Part shown: positions 26,227 through 33,060 of the stretch, piece by piece
Layout of the letters: each line of letters begins with the position of its first letter
Position numbering within the stretch: position 1 is the stretch's first letter
Notes under the pieces: generated by a model
Database searches by the model: none
Told to the model about the DNA's origin: nothing
Seen by the model: the letters and a program-made list of their open reading frames with translations, nothing else
Position numbers and translations under genes: made by a program
NCBI RefSeq assembly: GCF_012912105.1
Contig: NZ_QMEA01000070.1
Location: 1 to 33,060 of the forward strand
Direction: 5' to 3'
DNA length: 33,060 nucleotides
Origin: Brasilonema sp. UFV-L1
GTDB lineage: Bacteria; Cyanobacteriota; Cyanobacteriia; Cyanobacteriales; Nostocaceae

Positions 26227-27117
26227 TTATTTGATTTGGCGACTTGTTGCCCACCGTGCAGTTATACTAGTCAGCAGAACTAAGAGAACCAATATCAAAG
26301 ACGCCGCCCAAGCCAATGACTGTAGGTTTTTAAACGGAGAAATTGCAAAATTGAAAACTAAAACTGCAAGAGATGCAGTCGGCTCGAATATACCACGAGG
26401 CCAAAATTGAGAGAATAAAGCGGTAAATAGCAAAGGTGCGGTTTCTCCGGAGGCGCGGGCGATCGCCAAAGTAGCCCCAGTTACAATTGACGGTACAGCT
26501 GCTGGTACAACCACCCAGGCTACAGTTTGAAAGTTAGTCGCACCTAATCCAACAGCGGCTTGTCGCAAATCTTGCGATACCAACTGCAATGCTTCATCAG
26601 TGGTTCTGACAATAATTGGCAGCATCAAAATAGACAAAGCAAATCCCCCAGCGACGGCTGAGAATCCGCCTGTTGTTGCAACTACAATACCATAGGCAAA
26701 TACACCAGCTATAATTGAAGGAACTCCGCTGAGAACGTTGGTCGCAAAACGAATCCAACGAGACAACTTCCCAGAGCTAAATTCCGTCAAATAGACTGCT
26801 GCTAAAACTCCTAAGGGAATGCTAATTAACGCTCCAATCCCTACCATCACGAGCGTTCCCAGTATGGCATTGCCAAAGCCTCCTCCTTTTACCAAAGGTG
26901 GTGGTGGCAATTTGGTAAATAAGTCTAAATTCAGACTACTTAAGCCTTGGATAAGAACGTAAGACAGCACTGCGATCAAAGGCACAAGAGCTATTATCCC
27001 GCACAAGAAAGCGACTACCGTCATGACTGTATCAAACAGCGTCCGGGGAGAGGTAGCAGAGCGAGATAAGTTACCGGTAGTTCCGGCAGAAAAATTGTTA
27101 CCAGAAGTAGAAGTCAT
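26227..27117 (-). CDS. pstA: Phosphate ABC transporter permease PstA
   Basis: A 296-residue inner-membrane permease with about six helices and the binding-protein-dependent transport motif around [20 protein letters not shown], which contacts PstB. The N-terminus (about 1-30) is Ser/Thr-rich and probably cytoplasmic. It follows pstC after 19 bp and precedes pstB by 50 bp in the same direction, consistent with one transcript. Length is normal for the family. Confidence 0.96.
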   Translation of the reverse strand: MTSTSGNNFSAGTTGNLSRSATSPRTLFDTVMTVVAFLCGIIALVPLIAVLSYVLIQGLSSLNLDLFTKLPPPPLVKGGGFGNAILGTLVMVGIGALISIPLGVLAAVYLTEFSSGKLSRWIRFATNVLSGVPSIIAGVFAYGIVVATTGGFSAVAGGFALSILMLPIIVRTTDEALQLVSQDLRQAAVGLGATNFQTVAWVVVPAAVPSIVTGATLAIARASGETAPLLFTALFSQFWPRGIFEPTASLAVLVFNFAISPFKNLQSLAWAASLILVLLVLLTSITARWATSRQIK

Positions 27118-27136
27118 TCTTTAATACACCCAGATA

Positions 27137-28087
27137 CTACAGTCGCTTCACTCGCAGAACGATTAACTCTGCCAAAATGTTGACTATCAGGGTTAACACA
27201 AACAGAACTAACGCCGCATACATCAAAGCGCTAACTTGCAAACCGCTTGCTTCCGCAAACTGATTCGCCAACAAAGAAGAAATTGTGTTAGCTGGTGCAA
27301 AAATTGAGGCGTTAATGACGTTGGCGTTACCAATGATCATTGTGACAGCCATTGTTTCTCCCATTGCTCGACCCAGCCCCAACATCACAGCACTGACAAT
27401 ACCTGAAAAAGCAGCTGGAATGATCACTTTCAAAATCGTTTCCCAACGAGTTGCTCCTAATCCCATCGCCGCTTGACGCAAACTCGGGGGGACAGAAATC
27501 AGTGCATCACGGGAAATAGCTGTAATAATTGGCAAAGTCATAATTGCCAATATAACACCCGCTGGAAACATTCCTGGTCCTGTAGGAGGAGTACTAAAAA
27601 TTGGTAACCAGCCAAAGTAAGCGTTAAGCCATTTTCCAATACCTGTCACTATGGGAACCAAAACGAAAATTCCCCAAATCCCATAAACAACACTCGGAAT
27701 AGCTGCTAATAGTTCCACCAAAAAAACTAGGACTGTCTGTGCAGATGATGGTAGCAAATTTTCGCTAAGCAAAACAGCAGTTCCAATACCAATTGGTACT
27801 GCTATCAATAAACCAATAAATGCACTCACCAAAGTTCCATAGACTTGCGGTAGAACTCCGTAGTCATTATTGACTGGGTTCCAAGCGCTTTTTAGCAAAA
27901 AGCTAGCACCAAACTGTAGAATAGCAGGCATTGCCTGAATGGCAACTTGTATCGCAATCCATAATAAAATAGCTGCGACTGCTAGCGCAAAAATCCGAGT
28001 CAACAAAATGAAACCTTGATCCACTGATTTTTCGACTTCAGAGCGAGGTTTCACTCTCGGTTGACTATTCCCGGCTTGTATATTCAT
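27137..28087 (-). CDS. pstC: Phosphate ABC transporter permease PstC
   Basis: A 316-residue permease, partner of PstA. It has about six membrane helices, the EAA-like loop LRQAAMGLGATRWETILKVI, and the PstC-typical VYGIWGIFVLVP and LGRAMGETMAVTMIIGN stretches. The spacing of 142 bp from pstS upstream is filled by repeat DNA; downstream, pstA follows after 19 bp. Confidence 0.96.
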   Translation of the reverse strand: MNIQAGNSQPRVKPRSEVEKSVDQGFILLTRIFALAVAAILLWIAIQVAIQAMPAILQFGASFLLKSAWNPVNNDYGVLPQVYGTLVSAFIGLLIAVPIGIGTAVLLSENLLPSSAQTVLVFLVELLAAIPSVVYGIWGIFVLVPIVTGIGKWLNAYFGWLPIFSTPPTGPGMFPAGVILAIMTLPIITAISRDALISVPPSLRQAAMGLGATRWETILKVIIPAAFSGIVSAVMLGLGRAMGETMAVTMIIGNANVINASIFAPANTISSLLANQFAEASGLQVSALMYAALVLFVLTLIVNILAELIVLRVKRL

Positions 28088-28137
28088 GAACGACTTTACC
28101 CATCAACTTAAAACAATGTGGGAGCGAACCACATAGA

Positions 28138-28218
28138 AGAATTCAAAATTCAAAATATGGCACGAAGTGCCACGCTGCGCTATCAAAATTCAAAATTTGA
28201 CAAGCAAAATTTGACAAG
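28138..28218. repeat. TTCAAAA heptads, small palindrome and a 14-bp tandem duplication between pstS and pstC
   Basis: ATTCAAAATTCAAAAT, then palindrome TGGCAC-GAA-GTGCCA (28158-28172), then GCTGCGCTA (28174-28182, shared with 19462-19470 in reverse), then more heptads. CAAAATTTGACAAG is present twice in tandem (28191-28204, 28205-28218). This repeat lies inside the pst operon and ends 11 bp before the pstS stop. Confidence 0.75.
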
Positions 28219-28229
28219 CAATACTAGTG

Positions 28230-29411
28230 CTACTTGCTTGCGCTAGCACCACCACCATCACCACCAGCAATTTTGTAATCTGGGCTAATCGCATCAGCAG
28301 CCGCAGTCACTATTTTCACCACACTTGCAGGTAAAGGAACATATCCTAGTTGTGGAGCAGATTTTTGACCCTCTGTCAAACCGTATTCAATCATGGCTTC
28401 TACCGCTTTAGCTTTTGCCGCGTCAGGATACTTCTTGTAAACCAAAAGCCAAGTATACGTAACAATTGGATAAGAATCTTTTCCTTCTGGATCTGTAATG
28501 AAGGCGCGGAGATTTTCTGGCAATTCTACAGCATCCAAAGTTTTAGATGCCGATTCATCTGTTGGTAAGACAAATTCACCTGCTTTATTTTGCAAAGCAG
28601 CATAAGTCAGTTTGTTTTGTGCTGCGTAACCATACTCAACATATCCAATTGCACCTTGAGTTTGTTGTATTTGGGCAGTCACACCTTCATTACCCTTAGC
28701 ACCAACTCCTGTAGGCCAACTTACAGTTTTGCCTTCACCAACCTTGGATTTCCATGTTGGATTAATCGCGCTGAGGTGTTTTGTGAACACACCCGTAGTT
28801 CCACTACCATCAGAACGATACACAACCGTAATTGGTTGCTTAGGAAGTTTGGCACCAGAGTTCGCTGCAGCAATTTTTGGGTCATCCCAAGACTTGATAT
28901 TGCCTAATAAAATATTTGTATAAACGTCCCGTGGAAGTTTGAGTTCCTGTACTCCCGGTAAATTGTAAGCGAGCACAATACTACCAGCAGTCATAGGGAG
29001 CAGAAGGACACCGTTTTGCACCTTCTTAATTTCTTCATCAGTCATGCCAACATCGCTAGCACCAAAGTCCACAGTACCTTTGGTAAATTGCTCGACTCCA
29101 GCACCGCTGCCAACTGACTGATAATTGACTTGGAGATTGGGATATTTCTGGTTTAATGCTTGGAACCAAGTTTGATACAGAGGTGCTGGGAAAGAGGCTC
29201 CAGCACCAGTTAATCTCACTTGTCCACCCAAGTCTAGTTTTCCAGGAGCACTAGCAGTCGCATCCTTTGCAGCACCACCAGGAGCTTCGCCAGTAGTAGT
29301 ACCGTTTTCCGCTTGCGGTCCACCACAAGCAGCCAAACTCAGGCTCAGTGCTAATACTGAAAAAGCTCTTGTGATGCGAGAAGTATTGGTTACAGGGGAA
29401 TGAGAAAGCAT
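28230..29411 (-). CDS. pstS: Periplasmic phosphate-binding lipoprotein PstS
   Basis: A 393-residue solute-binding protein that delivers phosphate to PstCA. The N-terminus is a lipoprotein signal peptide with lipobox LSLAACG and acylated Cys29. A low-complexity Gly/Ala-rich linker (30-60) follows. Ligand-loop motifs are LTGAGASFPAPLY, SVGSGAGVEQF, FGASDVGMTDEE and VYRSDGSGTTGVFTKHLS, all typical of PstS. The tail is Gly/Ser-rich. Start ATG 29411. It is the first gene of the pst operon and has a Pho-box-like site upstream. Confidence 0.97.
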   Translation of the reverse strand: MLSHSPVTNTSRITRAFSVLALSLSLAACGGPQAENGTTTGEAPGGAAKDATASAPGKLDLGGQVRLTGAGASFPAPLYQTWFQALNQKYPNLQVNYQSVGSGAGVEQFTKGTVDFGASDVGMTDEEIKKVQNGVLLLPMTAGSIVLAYNLPGVQELKLPRDVYTNILLGNIKSWDDPKIAAANSGAKLPKQPITVVYRSDGSGTTGVFTKHLSAINPTWKSKVGEGKTVSWPTGVGAKGNEGVTAQIQQTQGAIGYVEYGYAAQNKLTYAALQNKAGEFVLPTDESASKTLDAVELPENLRAFITDPEGKDSYPIVTYTWLLVYKKYPDAAKAKAVEAMIEYGLTEGQKSAPQLGYVPLPASVVKIVTAAADAISPDYKIAGGDGGGASASK

Positions 29412-29464
29412 GGATAGATTCTTTTGGTGATTTTCCAGCTAAGCGCTTATACTATACAGCTGAA

Positions 29465-29483
29465 TAGTAAAGATAAGGTTAAC
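29465..29483 (-). promoter_or_regulatory. Pho-box-like direct repeats upstream of pstS
   Basis: On the reverse strand, GTTAACCT and CTTTACTA are separated by 3 bp, the 8+3+8 spacing of the cyanobacterial Pho box (consensus about CTTAACCT). The first unit matches 7 of 8 and the second 5 of 8. The site ends 54 bp before the start codon, with a TATAGT-like -10 between. Binding by a PhoB/SphR-type regulator is inferred. I see nothing else definite in the rest of 29412-29726. Confidence 0.5.
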
Positions 29484-29726
29484 GTAATCGGAATGACTAC
29501 TTTCTTTTCACTCCTGACATCGCAAAATTTAACATTTTTTCCTGGAGTAAATTTTGTAACTCCTATTCAGTCATGAGGAATATAAGTACTACTTTAGTAC
29601 ATGAGTTTTAGTCAAACACGTTATGTAGAAATAAAACAATTAAGACAGTACAGAAATCAAAGAATGAAATAATACTTAATGAATTGACACGTTTGTACCA
29701 GAGTTTTTTGCATGAGTGTTTTGTAA

Positions 29727-30314
29727 ATGCTAGCCGCATCCAATCAATTACTATGGTCTATGATTGGCTTATTGCTAACGATGGGTGGTACCTTTTTAGA
29801 AGCTTATGTCACCACCTCACCGTGGAGTTGGAGTCAATATGGGATTCATGCTTTTTCTCTAGGTGTCACCTATCAAATTGGCGGGGTGCTGCTAGCTGGT
29901 TGTTTAGGAGGCAAAAATGCTGGTGCGCTTTCGCAAATTGCGTATTTGGTAATGGGGTTAACATTGTTACCTGTATTCGCTGATGGTGGTGGCATTGGTT
30001 ATGTTAAGCTATCCCAGTTTGGTTATTTGCTCGGTTTTATTCCTGGAGCGTGGATTTGTGGGTTTTTCGCGTTTCAAGCTAGACCTCGACTAGAAACTCT
30101 CGCCTTTAGTTGCTTTTGTGGCTTGTTAACTGTCCACGTGTGCGGTATTTGTTATTTAGTGATGAGCTATATTTTTCAATGGAAAGGAACAGAAACTCTG
30201 TCTTTGATGCAAGCTATACTTAAATACTCCGCTTTAGCGCTCCCTGGACAACTAGCCGTGGTTTGTGCTGTCGTTGTGATAGCATACGTGCTGCGCCACC
30301 TGATGTTTTATTAG
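29727..30314 (+). CDS. bioY: Biotin transporter BioY
   Basis: A 195-residue integral membrane protein, the substrate-binding S component of an ECF-type biotin importer. Diagnostic stretches are IAYLVMGLTLLPVFADGGG and FGYLLGFIPGAWICGFF, with about six helices. ATG at 29727 starts just before the first helix. There is no adjacent ECF ATPase gene, so it would use shared energising modules or act alone. In cyanobacteria bioY is often next to lspA, as here, but about 360 bp of repeat sequence now separates them. Confidence 0.9.
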   Translation: MLAASNQLLWSMIGLLLTMGGTFLEAYVTTSPWSWSQYGIHAFSLGVTYQIGGVLLAGCLGGKNAGALSQIAYLVMGLTLLPVFADGGGIGYVKLSQFGYLLGFIPGAWICGFFAFQARPRLETLAFSCFCGLLTVHVCGICYLVMSYIFQWKGTETLSLMQAILKYSALALPGQLAVVCAVVVIAYVLRHLMFY

Positions 30315-30330
30315 TTAATAGTCTTTAATG

Positions 30331-30668
30331 ATTAGTCATGAGTTCTTTGCTGATGACTAATGAACGGCAGGTGACGCCAGGTGCTCCACTTGGCGTCACC
30401 TGCCGCGTGGGCGGGGATGCCGACTTGAGCGGTCTGGCACCAGACCCCAAGACGAGCCACTGCTGCTTTGAGGGTTTCCCGACAACAGGCATGTGGCGTC
30501 CGCACTGGCTCCTTTATGCCGGGAAACCCGTCCACCGCACTGCCTCCTAATGACTAATGAACGGCAGGTGACGCCAGGTGCTCCACTTGGGGAGACCCCA
30601 AGACCGCACTGGCTCCTTTATGCCGGGAAACCCGTCCACCGCACTGCCTCCTAATGACTAATGACTAA
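30331..30668. repeat. Modular palindromic repeat block between bioY and lspA
   Basis: The block starts with hairpin ATTAGTCAT/ATGACTAAT (30331-30361). Copy 1 (30353-30549) holds a 14-bp perfect stem GGCAGGTGACGCCA/TGGCGTCACCTGCC (30366-30404), GGTCTGG/CCAGACC near 30431-30446, and a 69-nt segment (30443-30511) almost identical to the 3' end of tnpB at 31379-31446. Copy 2 (30550-30652) repeats the ends of copy 1 but lacks the middle, with CTTGGGG-AGA-CCCCAAG instead. CTAATGA heptads join and close the copies. It reaches to 7 bp before the lspA start codon. Confidence 0.85.
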
Positions 30669-30674
30669 TTCACC

Positions 30675-31148
30675 ATGCGTGTAAAAAATCTCCTCTTTTG
30701 GATTGCTGCCTTTTTAGCTTTTTCGTTAGATCAACTGACAAAATACTGGGTGATGCAAACTTTTAGCTCAGGACAGACACAAGCACTGTTACCGGGAGTC
30801 TTTCACCTCACTTACGTTACCAACACTGGTGCAGCTTTTAGTTTGTTAACTGGGAAAGTAGAGTGGTTACGCTGGCTATCTTTAGGAGTGAGTTTGGCTT
30901 TGATAGCACTGGCATGGTTTGCAGCTTTGCATTTTTGGGATCAACTAGGCTATGGCTTGATTTTAGGCGGAGCTATCGGTAATGGCATCGACCGATTTGT
31001 TCTTGGCTACGTGGTTGATTTTCTTGATTTTCGACTGATTAACTTTCCAGTGTTTAACTTAGCAGATGTTTTCATTAACATCGGTATTATTTGCTTGCTG
31101 ATTGCTACCTTTCTCAAAACACCTACTTCACATCGTAGGTCACGTTGA
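30675..31148 (+). CDS. lspA: Lipoprotein signal peptidase (signal peptidase II)
   Basis: A 157-residue inner-membrane aspartyl protease that removes signal peptides from diacylglyceryl-modified prolipoproteins such as PstS in this window. It has four membrane helices. Conserved motifs are FSLDQLTKYWV, VTNTGAAFSLL, GGAIGNGIDR, and the catalytic pair Asp115 (VVDFLDF) and Asp131 (FNLADVFIN). The start ATG 30675 matches the family, but the preceding bases are CTAATGA heptads with no ribosome-binding site. Confidence 0.97.
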   Translation: MRVKNLLFWIAAFLAFSLDQLTKYWVMQTFSSGQTQALLPGVFHLTYVTNTGAAFSLLTGKVEWLRWLSLGVSLALIALAWFAALHFWDQLGYGLILGGAIGNGIDRFVLGYVVDFLDFRLINFPVFNLADVFINIGIICLLIATFLKTPTSHRRSR

Positions 31149-31150
31149 CC

Positions 31151-31196
31151 AACAACACTAAGGAGTGAAGGATAATTTCCCTCACTCCCTGTTGTT
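31151..31196 (+). terminator. Hairpin after lspA
   Basis: AACAAC (31151-31156) pairs with GTTGTT (31191-31196), and GGAGTGA (31162-31168) with TCACTCC (31182-31188). It begins 2 bp after the lspA stop. Only TTAC follows, so it is a terminator without a strong U-run. Confidence 0.5.
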
Positions 31197-31210
31197 ACGT
31201 TAGCGGCATT

Positions 31211-31446
31211 CGTGAACTACCCAACGCCGACCCTATAGGGTACGGCGTGGGCTTCTGTACTCATAGGCGAGTGCCGCAAATGAGACTTTCGTCCCATTTT
31301 TGGTCTTACCTCCCCTCCTACAGCAGAGACGGCTGAACCTTCCGCCCTTACGGGTTCGCCAGTTGCTCTACTTGGGGAGACCCCAAGACGAGCCACTGCT
31401 GCGGGAGGGTTTCCCGACAACAGGCATGTGGCGTCCGCACTGGCTC
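31211..31446 (-). ncRNA. Candidate omega RNA (reRNA) of the TnpB element
   Basis: TnpB nucleases use an RNA that overlaps the 3' end of tnpB and runs to the right end of the element, with the guide taken from the flanking DNA. By position this would cover the last ~25 codons of tnpB and the 150 bp to the right-end hairpin. It includes the stable hairpin CTTGGGG-TCT-CCCCAAG (31371-31387). The guide would begin after TAGTTCAC, reading GAATGCCGCTAACGTAAC. Placement follows from known elements, not from a conserved motif I can verify. Confidence 0.4.
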
Positions 31447-32660
31447 ACCTTTAGCATTCTGATTCCTTCTGCTCTAATATTGATGGCTGCATTTCCATCA
31501 CGATCATGATGAGCACCGCAGTTCGGACAAGTCCATTCCCTTACATCTAGCGGCATCTTGCCCATCTGATAGAAACAATTAGAACAAAGCTTGGAGCTAG
31601 GGAACCATCTATCTATTTCAATCAACCTCGCGCCTTTGCGTTCTAGCTTATAGGCTAAGAAGTTGGTGAATGTTCCCCATCCACAATCAGATATTGCTTT
31701 TGCCAGGTTATGATTACGAACCATGCCTTTGACATGAAGGTTTTCTACTATGACAGCTTGACTATCGCTGACCAACTTGTAACTAAGTTTATGTAGAAAA
31801 TCTTGCCGCGAATTGCTAACTCGTTCGTATACTTTGGCAACAAGTTTTCTATATTTGAACCGCGAAGAACTACCTTTTTGTTTACGCGCTAACTTCTGTT
31901 GTTTACGCTTCAGGTTTTTCTCGTGCTTAGCAAGATGTTTGGGATTGTCGTACTTTGAAACCTTTTCGCCATCAGTTACAACCGCAAAATGTTTCAATCC
32001 TAAATCGACACCATAAATCTTGCCCTCTGTTGTAGATGAATTTTCGCCCTCTACTTCAGTCACGGGGTCTTCCACGTAGGAAAAGGAGCCAGCCCTCGTT
32101 TTATTTATCTGTGAGACAAGACGCGTACTCGAAGTAATAGGGCTGGCTCCTTTTCCAGGGGACAAATGCGTCAGGATAGACGCAAAATATTTGCCTGATG
32201 GAGTCTTGCTAATGGTGACAGTCTTGATTTTTCCTTCAACTGGTCTATGTATTTTGGCTTTGACTATCCCGATGTTGCCAGGAAGTTTGACATTGCCATT
32301 CACGATTTTGACATTTTGAGGATATTGAATTGACTGTTTACCATGCTTAGACTTTACCCTTGGAAATCTTGCTCTACCATCAAAAAAGTTCTTATACGCT
32401 GTAGTTAGATTGAGTGTTGTAGCTTGCAAAACTTGGCTATAACAATCCGCTAACCATTCTGTATCTTTTTCTTTTTTGAGCTTAGGCAAAAGTGCATTGA
32501 GTGCTACTTGCCCAAGTCCTTTCCCGGTTTTTTTATAAACTTCAATACTCTTATTCAGCGCGTAGTTCCACCACCAACGAGCAGAACCAAATGTCTGAGC
32601 TAGCTGTATTTGTTGCTGTTTGGATGGGTATAACCGGACTTGTATGGCTTTATGTAGCAC
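31368..32660 (-). CDS. tnpB: TnpB, IS200/IS605-family RNA-guided nuclease
   Basis: A 430-residue TnpB with apparently intact RuvC residues: D219 (YGVDLGLKHF), E306 (IVENLHVKG) and D388 (HHDRDGNAAINI). The four-Cys zinc ribbon is C359/C362/C378/C381. The N-terminus has the usual VRLYPSKQQQ and WNYALN motifs. The start is GTG at 32660 with GGAGG nine bases upstream. Two oddities: codons 169-194 are exactly a 78-bp palindromic element, inserted between the wedge/REC region and RuvC-I; and the last 25 codons (from SQCGRHMPVVGKPSR) consist of an intergenic repeat sequence. Known TnpB proteins cut DNA guided by omega RNA; activity here is untested. Confidence 0.93.
   Translation of the reverse strand: MLHKAIQVRLYPSKQQQIQLAQTFGSARWWWNYALNKSIEVYKKTGKGLGQVALNALLPKLKKEKDTEWLADCYSQVLQATTLNLTTAYKNFFDGRARFPRVKSKHGKQSIQYPQNVKIVNGNVKLPGNIGIVKAKIHRPVEGKIKTVTISKTPSGKYFASILTHLSPGKGASPITSSTRLVSQINKTRAGSFSYVEDPVTEVEGENSSTTEGKIYGVDLGLKHFAVVTDGEKVSKYDNPKHLAKHEKNLKRKQQKLARKQKGSSSRFKYRKLVAKVYERVSNSRQDFLHKLSYKLVSDSQAVIVENLHVKGMVRNHNLAKAISDCGWGTFTNFLAYKLERKGARLIEIDRWFPSSKLCSNCFYQMGKMPLDVREWTCPNCGAHHDRDGNAAINIRAEGIRMLKVSQCGRHMPVVGKPSRSSGSSWGLPK
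32079..32156. repeat. 78-bp palindromic element inserted in frame in tnpB
   Basis: Perfect 18-bp arms, GGAAAAGGAGCCAGCCCT (32079-32096) and its reverse complement (32139-32156), enclose a 42-bp core containing CGTTTTATTT and CAAGACGCGTACTCG. The 78 bp equal 26 whole codons (169-194 of tnpB), are stop-free in that frame, and fall between conserved TnpB segments ASILTH and VEDPV. Confidence 0.9.
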
Positions 32661-33060
32661 TCAATATTACCTCCTTGATTTCTCTATCTTACTACTATTT
32701 ACACTTACTAGTAAAGTGATTCCGGAAAAAATAGCGGTTTCTCATACATCTTTTCCTTGTCTTTCCTGCGGAAAGAATTAGTCAAAGATGCAATCGTCAC
32801 CAATTTGTCCCCTAAAAAATGGGCAGGGCTCGTTTGCGCAGCGTCCCTCTTAGGGACTAGCCCCATGATTAATCGTGGGGTCAAGACGAGTACCCGTATT
32901 AGCCCTGCCCATTTTTTTCGTGTTAGACTCGGTCACCGCTCGCCTTATATCCCGACGCTAAACGGAGTACCGTTATAGCGCGGGACGAGGGTTGGGCAAA
33001 CCCAAGGGCAAAAATGGACAACCCTTGTATTTTTGTCTGCGACAGTCAACTCGTTTTACC
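32661..33060. other. Repeat-rich spacer at the right edge of the window
   Basis: Upstream of tnpB are its ribosome site and the palindrome near 32701-32717. The rest is dominated by the palindromic element at 32814-32917 and, near the edge, another inverted pair (CAAGGGTTG type, around 32970-33030). An open frame at 32757-32978 merely reads through the palindrome and I do not call it. Confidence 0.6.
32814..32917. repeat. 104-bp palindromic element, relative of the one inside tnpB
   Basis: Perfect 17-bp arms AAAAAATGGGCAGGGCT (32814-32830) and AGCCCTGCCCATTTTTT (32901-32917). The core contains nested hairpins GTCCCT-CTT-AGGGAC and CCCCATGAT-TA-ATCGTGGGG. It shares CTCGTTT after the left arm and CAAGACGAGTACCCG before the right arm with the tnpB insert, although the arms themselves differ. 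Because of the T7 at 32912-32918 it could also act as a terminator. Confidence 0.85.

Larger units (their letters stand above)
31211..32720 (-). mobile_element. TnpB-only IS200/IS605-type element
   Basis: The element consists of one tnpB on the reverse strand with no tnpA transposase in the window, so it would depend on a transposase in trans. The right end is supported by a subterminal hairpin at 31220-31251 (CCC-A-CGCCG-ACCC around a TATA loop, with single-base bulges), followed on the reverse strand by TAGTTCAC. The left end is not defined; a short palindrome CACTTACTAGTAAAGTG at 32701-32717 is a candidate, and the coordinate given is approximate. Confidence 0.7.

Noticed and set aside
30332-30550. 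CRISPR-like array between bioY and lspA
   Set aside because: The repeats are long, nested, palindromic and tandemly duplicated without regular spacers; no cas genes are nearby.
32757-32978. 73-residue forward frame near the right edge
   Set aside because: It is a read-through of the 104-bp palindromic element with no independent coding features.

Overview
The window looks like the chromosome of a filamentous, probably heterocyst-forming (Nostocales-type) cyanobacterium. Evidence: many GCGATCGC (HIP1) octamers inside genes, short heptad-type tandem repeats between genes, a glutathione reductase that matches the Anabaena/Nostoc protein as I remember it, and typical cyanobacterial small genes such as DUF2256. 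Genus was not determined. Most of the window is housekeeping sequence separated by AT-rich, repeat-laden spacers.

Layout. 1-4.7 kb: the tail of an unrecognised gene, a receiver/HD-GYP response regulator, glmU, and a reverse-strand pair (isoaspartyl peptidase/asparaginase plus DUF2256). 5-8 kb: a cytochrome P450-like gene without the usual I-helix acid/alcohol pair, then pyrD. 8.1-13 kb is an accessory-looking stretch: a two-helix membrane protein, a tRNA-like noncoding RNA directly upstream of a Ro60/Rsr (TROVE plus vWA) gene, a divergent pair whose start codons are 6 bp apart, and a methyltransferase. 13.3-20.7 kb: a CPA2 antiporter fused to universal-stress domains, two tandem glutathione-reductase paralogues with a terminator/antiterminator-like leader before the second, a YqiA-like esterase and hisC. 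20.8-25.3 kb: an unrecognised reverse gene, a long AT-rich gap, a GNAT acetyltransferase, another long gap, a TonB-like proline-rich protein and tRNA-Gly(TCC). 25.3-29.5 kb: a complete reverse-strand pstS-pstC-pstA-pstB phosphate-uptake operon with a Pho-box-like site. 29.7-31.2 kb: bioY and lspA, separated by a modular palindromic repeat block. 31.2-33 kb: a TnpB-only IS200/IS605-type element.

The most interesting system is the Ro60-Y RNA locus at about 9.1-11.1 kb. The RNA at 9334-9457 folds as a near-perfect tRNA cloverleaf (7-bp acceptor stem, D arm, T arm), but its anticodon loop is replaced by about 56 nt. That insert holds a bulged stem with a GGACGAAG motif like the Ro-binding motif of Y RNAs. 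The Ro60 start codon lies about 35 nt downstream. A decayed copy of the 5' half of the RNA lies 174 bp upstream, just after a TATAAT box.

The second theme is repeats that enter genes. A 78-bp perfect-armed palindrome sits in frame (exactly 26 codons) inside tnpB. A relative with a similar core but different, still self-complementary arms lies 0.7 kb away. The last ~25 codons of tnpB are almost identical to solo repeats between bioY and lspA. All functional assignments come from reading motifs by eye; no searches or folding programs were run.
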